The position numbers and the translations under genes were made by a program. From Chiridota heheva (taxonomy: Eukaryota; Echinodermata; Holothuroidea; Apodida; Chiridotidae): a stretch of DNA of 64,000 nucleotides. The stretch lies in the NCBI GenBank assembly GCA_020152595.1, contig JAIGNY010001829.1, positions 953,501-1,017,500 on the forward strand. Direction: 5' to 3'. Below are positions 27,701 to 39,700 of the stretch, in pieces (position 1 is the first letter of the stretch; each line of letters starts with the position of its first letter). The notes below the pieces were generated by a model that was given only the letters and a program-made list of their open reading frames with translations, was not told the origin of the DNA and did no database searches.

Positions 27701-30700
27701 TGTTCAGAATTCAAAAACTGATCTGCTCGGATTTTAATGCTCTTTCAACCAATAGAGAAGTAGCTGTGTCCATGGACCTTCATAGTTGATCTTCTTTTTT
27801 CTTTCCAGGCAATGAAATCTTTAAATGCTGACTATGATCTTGACGACATGTTCGTGTCATCCACAAACAAAGTCTCGGAGAAAGAGGAAGCCAAGCGAGA
27901 CCGGGAACGTGCAATTCACGAGCATCAGAGGCTGGAGGCTGCCCTCTCTAAATGTCCGTTCTGCTTGGACAGCCCCGAAATGCAGAAACATCTCATTGTT
28001 GCATTGGGCATCAAGGTAATACAAGTTATGGATATTTTTCAGAGAAAATAAAAAAAAGAATTGATTTTTTTTAAATTTGTTTCTTTGAGGTGTATAATGT
28101 ATACCCTCCCTACTTCCCCCCGAAATTTTTTTTTTTTATAAATGATCTAGTAAAGAAAAGGTCAGTTTAAACATTTGAGATATATTGTTATTAGATGCGG
28201 TTTAATAAAATGTCAGTTGATTACTTGACTGCCACCAGTCATTTTCATGACATGTGTTTATTTGATTCCTGTTAAAATCCTCAGACCTATCTTTGTGTTC
28301 CACGGCATCAGTCCCTGACAGAGGGCCATTGTCTGATTATCCCGGTGCAGCACACGCTGTCCAGCACGGCAGTGGATGAAGATGTCTGGAGTGAGCTGCA
28401 GGTGAGCTAATAGATCAAGCAATTTCATTCTATCAATCATTGTCATTGACAAAGCACCGAATTGAAGAAAAGCTTGCTCTTAACCCTTACGCGGACATGG
28501 CAAGACTGATTAGACATGCACTTTTCAAACAATTATTTTGCTTCTTCAAATAGTCCCACAGTAGTGATCCTGGTATTATTAAAAGAGCTCGATTAAGAGC
28601 TCAATAAAATTATAATTTTTATCAGGGTTATATTGAGAATTTTTGAGAAAACTCGCTTGGAAAACAGTAGAAAGAAACATTTTGAAAAATTACGTCAAAT
28701 TTCAAATTTCAAAAACTTTCTTGTCGTACTTCCAGACCTTGCTTTTGCCTCAAAAACCCGTGAGAAATTGTTAAAGACATCAATGCATCCAATTCCAGTC
28801 AAATTTTGACTGCCTCTATCATCGTTATCATTTTTTGGCAAAATGTGTGCAAATTTTCATGATTTTTAGCCTTTTTGAGACCATTTTTGAAGAAAAAATT
28901 GTAGCTTCTGATCATAATACAACTTCCCAATCCAGAATATACCGTTGGAATCGTAATTTGCCATATTTTTAATTGAAAACACAAAGAGCAACTATTCCCT
29001 CTTTATCCACACCGAATATAAGTTTTAAAACAAATCCACAACGTACTCATAGGCAATATGGTGTAGCGATGTTCATGCGGCCACTTCACGTGGAGTGACC
29101 TGGGTTTAAAAACCGGATCGGACACTCGGCTTTGTTTTAACCGGAGTAATTACAGCAGTGTTTTTTTTTTCTTCATTGTTTTTGCATATTTTGCTTTGAG
29201 AAAAAAAAAAAAAATAGAAAGGAAAGGAAAGGAAATTTCACAAACAATCTAAATATGAAAAAAAAAATCCTCTATTTTCATTTTTCACAAGGAAATAATA
29301 CAAGCTTAAAAAGTGGTCAATTTTGACCTAATTTTACCTGTAATTTGCAAATATATGTTGATATTTTCTTTATTTTGAATCTTTTATTGAAAAGTTTAAT
29401 GTCTTAGCATTCATATAAACCAAACTTGTAGTGATAGAAAATGAAAGGAAAGTTGTGAAAATTAATTTTAAAAAAAAAGGTTCCGAAAAATCACAATCAC
29501 ATTTTGAACCGTGTGTGGCACGAAGGGTTAAAGGTGTATGGACAGGAAGAGATTTTATATTTACCAACAAAAGCTTTTAAAGTCTGAACAGGCAAGTCTT
29601 TAAATTATGTCAAAAGTACTTGTAGTCTCTGAGTTATGGCCAATTAAAGTTTAAAGAACTTTTATTGTATGAAAAAGTTTTGATGTCTGAAAAGAGAAGA
29701 CAACTCAAAATCATAATCATAATTATAAGGAAAATCATAGTTTCTCTTGATGTGATGTCACAAAACTTGAAGTCAACAAAGGCAATATATATTGTTGACT
29801 GCCATTCAGCCACCTGTTCTAGAATGTTGCGCAGGATGAAAATTTGCACGGTGGTACTCCTTCCTCTTCTAAATCAAGCCTGTTCATCTCTCATCTTACT
29901 GTCAAAACCGTTATTGCATACAGTAGTATTGCCTTTCTTAGCTATTTTTGTTATCAGTCCTTGCTTCCATGATTTTGGTGTAACTTCCTTTTCCCATACA
30001 ATTTCTGAACAGCTCTTCAAGCCATAATACTGATGTGCATATATCAGCTTTTAACAACTCAGCAGTTATATTATCCTTGCCTGCAGCTTTGTTATTCTTT
30101 AGCTTCATCAATGCTCCTTTTATTTCACTTCTTGTAATATAAGTGGTACTGATTTTGTCTATTTCAAGGTCACATGTTATGTTAGGAAGTGGAAAAACAG
30201 GATCTGGTCTATTCAGTATCTCCTCGAAATGCTCTTTCCACCTCTCTCTTTTTTTCTTTTTCATCCGTTGATACATTCCCATCCTTGTCTCTTATAGCAC
30301 TCCCAACCTTGGTCCCTTCATTGCAAATTGTTTTGGTTATCTTGTAAAGCTCTCTCATTCTGCCATTACTAGATGCTTCCTCTGCAGGTGTAGCATGGTT
30401 GTCAATCCACTTTCTTTTATCTCTCCTTAAGCTTTTCTTCACATCTTTGACTTGAATATCTCCTTAACGGAATAAGAGTTTTGAACGCTTTTTTTACCAT
30501 TTTGTTGGTTACTTGCGTTAGCAAAGGAACCTATGTATTCAACTTGGCGTGTGTGTCTGTGACACTTGCTTAGGTACGCTCTAACTCAAGATAGGAAAAT
30601 CGGTATGGAGTCACATTTGGTAGGTAGGTCCGCCATATTGTAAAGATGTGCCCTATTGTTTTTGGTGCCCGTAGGGGTCACCTGGGGTCAGATATCGGCC

Positions 30701-33700
30701 AAAAATGGAAAAACTTTTAGTGACAATAACTCTTAGTGCCAAGATTCTGTACATTTAATATTTTGGGACAAGTTGTGTATGGAGTAGGGGAAAATTTTCA
30801 TACAAAACGGCCATGTGATTGAAGGTCAAGGTCAGGGTCAAAAACAATTTTTTGTCAAAGTGCATGGAAAAACTTTTAGTGACAATAACTCTTAGTGCCA
30901 AGATTCTGTACATTTGATATTTTGGGACAAGTTGTGTATGGAGTAGGGGAAAATTTTCATACAAAACGGCCATGTGATTGAAGGTCAAGGTCAGGGTCAA
31001 AAACAATTTTTTGTCAAAGTGCATGGAAAAACTTTTAGTGACAATAACTATTAGTGCCAAGATTCTGTACATTTGATATTTTGGGACAAGTTGTGTATGG
31101 AGTAGGGGAATATTTTCATACAAAACGGCCATGTGATTGAAAGTCAAGGTCAGGGTCAAAAACAATTTTTTGTCAAAGTGCATAATATTGAATTTGGACT
31201 TGGACATTGGACTATGGACATTGGACTCGAATTTGACAATGATGATAACCCTTAGTGCCAAGATTCTGTACATTTGATATTTGAGACAAGTTGTGTATAG
31301 AGTAGGGGAATATTTTTTAACAAAACGGTCATGTGATTGAAGGTCAAGGTCAGGCTTAAAAACAATGATAAAATAATGAAAATAAGCTTGACGCCAAATA
31401 GTTATTGATTTGAAGAACAAATGATATAAATCATTTTTATGATTTACTTGAATTAAGTTTACTTGTTTTCCATTAAACACAGTTTTTGATAAGAATACAT
31501 GGAATGGTATAAATAGAAGTCCAGAGTCCATGCCATGATACCCTAAGAGCTGTTGAAAGACTAGTGTGGTTTTACATCAGCAAGGCCAGGAACTATCATT
31601 CTATTTTGCTATTACGTAATACACTTTTATAACATTGACCTCGCTCTGTCTCATTGTGAAGTTACATTTAAAGTGTTATGGATATCTTTTGTGAGGTGGT
31701 ATGAATGATGCATTCCAGTGGGTTGTATTATTGGTTTATATATATTCTTAAGAATAGAATATCTGTCTAGCAGACCCCATCAGTGTGATATAGTAAAAAT
31801 ACAAATTCCTGAAGTGTGATTAAATCTTGAATGCCACTGACATACTACAATCCAGGGTTCAATACTAAATGCACAAAGTATAAAGACCAATGAGCCTAAA
31901 AGCTATTTCAGTTTTGATGGCTGCTTATCATCTTTTATGTAAAAAAAACAGACACCTGAGAAATTTATAATTCACCCCACCTGTTGCATTAAAAGACAAG
32001 TCATAAAGATGTCAACAGAAAATCATTGGTCCATGCTGCTGACCTGTTTTGTTTTCTTTGCCACCTGTATTTGTTTAGCTTAGAAAGGGAATTTACTGTG
32101 TGTTGTCTACCTCCATGTGTCTACAGACATTTTCTCCATGCAATAAAATGTAGAAGGTCACTTATGAGGCAAATACTAGCCATGGAGATACACTATTTAA
32201 TCAACCAAAGATATGTGTAATGAACACATCCCTGAATCAACCAATTACACTGCACCTTGTTTAAAACCAAGACTGTTAGAACACCAATCACGTTATCCAC
32301 AAGTTTTACTCTTTTGCATATTAAAAATTGGCCAGTTAGTCGGGTATATACGGGTGGTTAATGTGCACCCCCCCCAGGACTCTTCCAAACCAACTTTTTT
32401 AGCTTCTTTTTATGGTCCTAAAACACATTTAAGATGTTAACAAAAGAAAAATCTCGGCACTCTGGCGATATTCAAGATGGCGTCCAAATTGCGTCCAATA
32501 TGGCGTCCAAAATGGTAAAATTCTATAAAAAGTCATATATTGGCCATAAATAATAATTTTTATTGAAAGGAAACCTCAAAATATTGTTCTAGAAGCTTTT
32601 TGGAGCACTTGCAACCATATTCATATTTTTTGCCATGTTCCTTATCCAATATGGCGGCCAAGATGGCGTCCAAAATGGCGTGAAAATGGTAAAATTAAAA
32701 AAAATCAAAAAGTTATTGACCATAAACAATAATTATCATTGAAAAGAAACCTCAAAATATTATTCTAGAAGGTGTTGTGAACACTTGCAACCATATTTAT
32801 ATTTTTGCATAACTTTGCCATGTTCAAAATCCAATATGGCGGCCAGTATGGCATCCAAAATGGCCGCCAAGTATATCAAAAAAGAAAATCATGAAAAAAA
32901 TTGCTTACATATGGACATTTTATATAGCTAATGTCCACCGCTTATCTGTTCATAAGAGTTACTAGTTTCTTCTACAATGTTCATATTTCATACATTTGAA
33001 ATAACCTGTGTTTATAATGAATCAGTCACTGTCAGAATCAGAGTCTAGGCTGGAATAATCTGATTCATCTGGAACACCATCTTCCTCAGGATATTCTTCA
33101 TCAGATGAATCCTCCTCAGTGTCATCAGCCAATATATCTAGAAGACATGACGGCAAGATAGGTCCCTCTGACCACACTGGCTCAATGTATCCATCACAAA
33201 GAGCCCATCCATGTGCTGTAGGAGGCGGGATTTCAAGTATGGGTATGTGTGCCCGTTTCCATTGAGCTACCCTGTAATTTGCGCGTTTGATGTGTGGGAT
33301 CAGCGACTGTCTACAAGGTGGCATCCTGGACAAATCTACTTTGGATGACTTGATGGTCTCTCCTTCGCCAACCATCTTCTTCAACATTGCACATCGAACT
33401 TGATTGGCATGCTTAAGTCTAGGAAAGCCATATAGAGCACACACAAACTCATCCAGCTCATCAACTAGACTCTCCTCAACTTCCCAGCTATTGCCCAATT
33501 TCACGAAAGAGTCTTGGTAGCGTGGCCTCTTTTCAAGTGTCTTCAGAGGAATTTTCTTCCCCTTTCCTTTAAAAGCGCAGTTGCAATCTTCACCAGTAAG
33601 CAGTAAATGCCGAGAAGTGCCTCACAGTATGTGGGTCCCAAGTCTTTTGCTATGTCACCGATGTCAAGGAGTCTCGGTTAACTCCACTGCCAGTGTCAAA

Positions 33701-36700
33701 CAGAACAGTCAGTGGACGCAATTTCTCTGCATAGTACAACAATATGAAGAAGATATCGCTATCTGGGCTGTGTACAACTGCCTGTTTGTAACCATGTTCC
33801 TTGGCATAAAACAAATACAGAATCACTGTTTCCTCTTGGTTAGATCTAAGCCCTGGGATTTCATGTTGTTGCACAGATGCACCGTCGGTAGATGTAAGCA
33901 AGAACGGAACACCTTCAACCACAAGTATAACTTTCCTTCCTACTAAACGTCGTGCTGCTTCTGGACTACTCCAAGAGCGAAGCATGAGCTGACACAACTG
34001 CTTTTTGTTTTCGTCATTCTGCAGAAAGACCTTGAAATTGGCTGGCTTTCTGGTGTTGATGCCTTCCAAGAGGATTTTCTCACTGCAGCCACGGCGAAAC
34101 CTCCTGACTTTTGATGGACTCTTCCAGATACATGTCAGTTGAGAAGATTACATCTGGCTTATGGCTTATTTGGTCAAGCAGCTTGAAAGAAATTTGCTTG
34201 AAGGTTGGAGGCAGATCCTTCAATGTATGGAAATGGGCATTCCCATCTTCAATGAAGAGTGTTTCTCCAGCATTTCTGGACGGTAAGGAAGCTTGAGGCA
34301 CGTCGCTTGTGAGGAAGTGGACTGCTGCTGCTTTGTTGGTTTTTGCCATGAAGCCATCGGGAGTACCTAGAGCATGAGGTACTGGTGTAATGCAGTAATT
34401 CATCAGTTCATCAATGCTTACAGGTTGAGAGAGCATCTGTGACTTCACAAGAATTTGAAAGGCTATATTCCCCTGCTCTTGATATTTCAAAGCATTTCCT
34501 TGAGCAGATGTTAGCTTAACTTTCTTGTTCAACTTTTGCATGGTCTTCAGCTTTAACTTCTTCAAAGGGTTAAAGAATTCCTTTAATCCTTCGTCGTCAT
34601 CTTTTTCTTTAGCCTCTCCTCAACAAACTTCTCCTTCTCCAACCTGCCAGCTTCCTCAGCAGTTAGAACATCATGTTCTATCTCAGAAGGTATGGGATTG
34701 CCAGATAAAATCACATACAAGCGGTCTTTGTCTGCTATGTCGAATGGGTTGAGGAAGCCTTCTATGGCATCCATTACTCGTTGTACTGCAGCTTCACTCC
34801 TCTTGATTTCTGTCTGGAGTTGCTCACGGTGCTTGCCACACTTGGCGTTATCATTGTCAAGACACATGTCACACATCTCCAATGTGGCCTGGTAGTACTT
34901 ACTACGTTCTGATGTCGTCCGAATCCATCGCTGGTAAGCACCGTAGTTCTCTAAGATTCCAGTAAGACCAGCTCCACCAGCACCAGCATGGGACTTGGCA
35001 AACTTCATGAAGGTTTCCTCTATCGTCTTGTCTCACGGCACATAAGTTACCGGGTATTCTAGACCTGGCAACGGATATGGCTCCTTTCTCTAGTAATCGA
35101 GTAGCTCCTGGATGACTGACCTCAATGTTGGCGAGAAATGCATCAAACCAGGTGAGGTATCTAGAGTAATTGATTCCTCCAAAGCTAAAGAACAAGTCTG
35201 CCATGTCCGCCATGCACTTGTGGTACAATTTCAGATTGTTTGTCTTTACTGCATAGAGCAGCATGAAGATACGGTGTGCATGATCCAAAAAGATATCCAG
35301 AACTTGGCGGTCTTTCCTAGTTCTCCATTTAGGACTCGCTCTTGGAACACCGTGTAGTCATTCAGATACTGCTGAATTGTAGGATCTTGAAGAACAGCAT
35401 TAAAGTTCTCAGCATTACAGAGTGTTATCAAGGCATCCAGAGCATCTGCATTTGTGGGGCCATGAGCAGTTTCATCCCTCTGGGCGATATAAGCTGAAAG
35501 AAGTAGTCGTTCTAAGGCTTCACTTACTACTTTCAGACACCACATGGACTTGCTATACGCTTTGCCATTTAGAACTCCTTTCAGGCAGCCAGAGGTTGTG
35601 AGATTTGCTTCTTTAATGAGCTCAGAGTAGCCAACCAGCCATCTTATGTCCAAGCATATTCAAGTAGTTCATGATGGTATGGAAGGTTCCAATGAGGACG
35701 ATGTGGTTCTTGTAAGCTGCAGGGTTGTCCCATATGATAGGCATGGCTTTCATGATTACACCAAGGTCAAATGTAGTTATTGTGTAACGCTGTCCAACTT
35801 CCTCAGTAGCCTTCTCGCATTGACGCAACAGTTCTTTCACAACATTGTACTCTGTGATAGGCTCGGTAATGGACGGATAAAAGTCAATGGTGGTAAGTTC
35901 ACTTGGGGCATCCAATGGCAGAAATGAACCCACACAGTGCTGGTATCTGCTGCTTGTTAGTACTACTTGCTTTTCGACAGAAAGCCCAGATGAAGTACAC
36001 TGTTAAAGCTCTCTCTAACAAAGCCAAATTTTCTTCTGGCTGCTGGACATTCTGTAGGTCTATGTTAGGACCTTTTCTCTTTGCAATATGAAAAGGTGGC
36101 AATGGAGCAGGTGTGTCTAGCTTGAGAGAGTGCTCTTTAGTTCTGGGAATTGAGACTTGTGTGTGTACTGGGTCTTCAGGCTTCTTGGCTTCCTGTAGCA
36201 TAATCCCAGCTGCAGTATTGATAGCAGGTCTGCTGTGTATGCCAGTAAGGAGTTGGTTGAAGTTGTCCCACTCAGAATGGAAAAGAACATTATGCGGCGA
36301 TTTCACAATCTGTGCTGTCAGTAGTGAAGAACGTTGTTCCAGAGCAACTGCAAGCGCAGTCTCCAACTCCACAGAAAAGAGGTAACTCTTGCAATGGCCT
36401 AATCTGCTCAGGAGGGTAAGCAACTGTCTACTTCGGTAGAGGTGGCGCAATGTCATGCAGAGAAGGATGTGCTTGGGAAGAAGCCATTCTCCATTTGAGA
36501 CAGCCCTGCAAAGATCTTGTCCAATGGAGAACACTAGCTGCTCTGCCTGTCTTGAGGAGCTTTTGGATTGACCAGATATGACCAGGCTGAGGAAGCGTTT
36601 CAAATTTGGTGGTATTACTCCATCCTTTACTTCCAATTCACTTGGTGGAGGAGGCCACGTGAGCTCCTTGGTCTCTTTGAATGCACAGTATGATGCCTCG

Positions 36701-39700
36701 TAGCAGCAGTGCAACATCTTTCATGGCATCCTTTGAGGCAAGTTGATAGGTTTGAGTAATTGCTTCTTCGACAGAGATGCTGGAGTTGTAGACAAGATAA
36801 AAGGGCCAGCCCTTACCCTCTGGGTCAGCTTTGTGAATGCAAGTTTGGGGCCAGGTTAGAATGGTTTTCTAGCTTGCGTTTAAGTTTTTCTGCCGGTAGT
36901 TTGGATTTAACGTTGTAGTGTTGTTGCTAACTCAGTCTAAAATTTTCGGAATAGGACTCTGCAAAAACGGTCTGCGATACCGACTTGGGATTTAAAAGGG
37001 TAAATTGGATTCATGCAGACCAAATTGATGCATACAAAACAATTTTCCCATCGCCATCTATGATTTAGAAAATAGTAACAATACAAACATGGTTGGTAAG
37101 AGTTCCCAATGGCCCTAAAATAATATTCTGTACTTTCTTTTAATTATGGACAATATATGACTTTTAAATTAGAATTTTGTCATTTTGGCGGCCATTTTGG
37201 ACACCATATTGGCCGCCATATTGGATTTGGAATATGGCAAAGTTATGCAAAAATATAAATATGGTTGCAAGTGTTCCCAACAGCTCCTATAATAATATTT
37301 TGAGGTTTCTTTTTAAAGATAATTATTGCTTATGGCCAATATATGACTTTTTAGAGAATTGTCCCATTTTTGGCGCCATTTTGGACGCCATCTTGAATAT
37401 CTCCAGAGTGCCGGATTTTTTTTTTTGTTAACATCGTGAATGTATTTTAGGACTATAAAAAGAAGCTAAAAAAGTTGGTTTGGAAGAGTCCTGGGGGGGG
37501 TGCAAATTAACCCCCCGTATGTACCCGTCTAAGTGGTGGTTAAGTGAAGAGTATCACAAGTTTTGCTCATTTGCATATTAACAATTGGCCAATCATAGAA
37601 TTAGGGTTGGTTAACTGAAGAGGATGTCAGTTGGAAGTGGGAGTTGCACCAGTGTAATTGTCTTGCCATTCCGCTTCATATTGACTTTGACCTCTGGTGA
37701 CCTCTAATGTTAACATTTTTTTTTTTTGGTATTTCGATAATTTTGACCCCATTTTCGGATTTCAAAAGTACCTTCCGATCAAAAAAGGCAATTGGTAGAT
37801 TCCTGTACGACCTTCATGTGCGGAGTTATCGGAGGTCAAAATTTCTTAAGTCTAGTTAGGATGGTTGTACGGACTTGCCTTTTTGTTTTTGGAATCAGAG
37901 TGTCAAGTTACATTTGACTCGAGGTCAAAAGGTCAATAGTTAAATCTGTAAAATTATGCTTATTTTGGGAGAAAAATGGCTATAATAACAAGTTAGTAAT
38001 TTTTTGGTATGTGATAGACCTTGATGAGCTGCAAAGAATGAGCCATTTTCCCACTTAAATAGCATGCCTGGTTCTGGAGTTACGGATGACCTCCATCTGC
38101 CCCAAAATTTCATTCTGTAGCAAGGAACCATGGTGCCCTTGGGCTCTTGTTTCTTTTGAAGTCCCCTTTCATGTAAGATAGACTTGCGTGACCCCTGAAC
38201 TAATTCTTTAAAACTTGTTTGGAACTATTGATCCAAAGCATGAACATAAAACTATTAATCATCATGAACATACCACTAATCACCATGAACATACCACTAA
38301 TCACCATGAACATACCACTAATCACCATGAACATACCACTAATCACCATGAACATAAAACCACTAATCATCATGAACATAAAACCACTAATCATCATGAA
38401 CATAAAACCACTAATCATCATGAACATAAAACCACTAATCACCATGAACATAAAACCACTAATCATCATGAACATAAAACCACTAATCACCATGAACATA
38501 AAACCACTAATCATCATGAACATAAAACCACTAATCATCATGAACATACCACTAATCATCATGAACATAAAACCACTAATCATCATGAACATAAAACCAC
38601 TAATCATCATGAACATAAAACCACTAATCATCATGAACATAAAACCACTAATCATCATGAACATAAAACCACTAATCATCATGAACATAAAACCACTAAT
38701 CATCATGAACATAATACCACTAATCATCATGAACATACCACTAATCACCATGAACATAAAACCACTAATCATCATGAACATAATACCATTAATCATCATG
38801 AACATAATACCACTAATCATCATGAACATAATACCACTAATCATCATGAACATAAAACCATTAATCATCATGAACATAAAACCACTAATCACCATGAACA
38901 TAAAACCACTAATCATCATGAACATAAAACCACTAATTATCATGAACATAAAACCACTAATCATCATGAATATAAAACCACTAATCATCATGAACATAAA
39001 ACCACTAATTATCATGAACATAACACCACTAATTATCATGAACATAACACCACTAATCACCATGAACATAAAACCACTAATTATCATGAACATAAAACCA
39101 CTAATCATCATGAACATAAAACCACTAATCACCATGAACATAAAACCACTAATCACCATGAACATAAAACCACTAATCATCATGAACATACCACTAATCA
39201 TCATGAATATAAAACCACTAATCATCATGAACATAAAACCACTAATTATCATGAACATAAAACCACTAATTATCATGAACATAAAACCACTAATCATCAT
39301 GAACATAACACCACTAATCACCATGAACATAAAACCACTAATCACCATGAACATAACACCACTAATCATCATGAACATAAAACCACTAATCACCATGAAC
39401 ATAAAACCACTAATCATCATGAACATACCACTAATCATCATGAACATAATACCACTAATCACCATGAACATAAAACCACTAATCGTCATGAACATAAAAC
39501 CACTAATCATCATGAACATATCACTAATCACCATGAACATAAAACCACTAATCACCATGAACATAAAACCACTAATCATCATGAACATAAAACCACTAAT
39601 CATCATGAACATAAAACCACTAATCATCATGAACATAATACCACTAATCATCATGAACATACCACTAATCACCATGAACATAAAACCACTAATCATCATG

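Larger units (their letters stand above)
32337..37531. mobile_element. 5.2-kb DNA transposon with long TIRs (Academ-like candidate)
   Basis: Left end TAGTCGGGTATATACGGG and right end, on the complement, TAGACGGGTACATACGGG start long inverted repeats that run about 500 bases on each side. AGT flanks both ends (32334-32336 and 37532-37534), a possible 3-bp target duplication. The interior carries one broken minus-strand transposase with an XPG-nuclease-like C-terminus. A short TSD with an XPG-like nuclease fits the Academ superfamily of invertebrate DNA transposons; this assignment is inference. Confidence 0.8.
30507..38146. mobile_element. 7.64-kb insertion splitting a MITE, TSD TTGTT
   Basis: Other family A copies read CATTTTGTTTCTTTTGAAG without a break. 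Here that string is cut and TTGTT is present on both sides, so a 7,640-bp block was inserted with a 5-bp duplication. Ends read GGTTACTTGCGTTAGCAAAG at the left and GGTGCCCTTGGGCTC at the right, without clear inverted repeats. It contains a 159-bp tandem array and the Academ-like element, and no ORF of its own that I can identify. Type unknown. Confidence 0.7.

Noticed and set aside
30755-31531. 258-codon minus-strand frame
   Set aside because: Produced by the 159-bp tandem repeat (a codon multiple); internally repetitive and without family resemblance.
35112-36385. Several plus-strand ORFs of 60-90 codons opposite the transposase
   Set aside because: Shadows of the minus-strand transposase coding sequence; no independent similarity.
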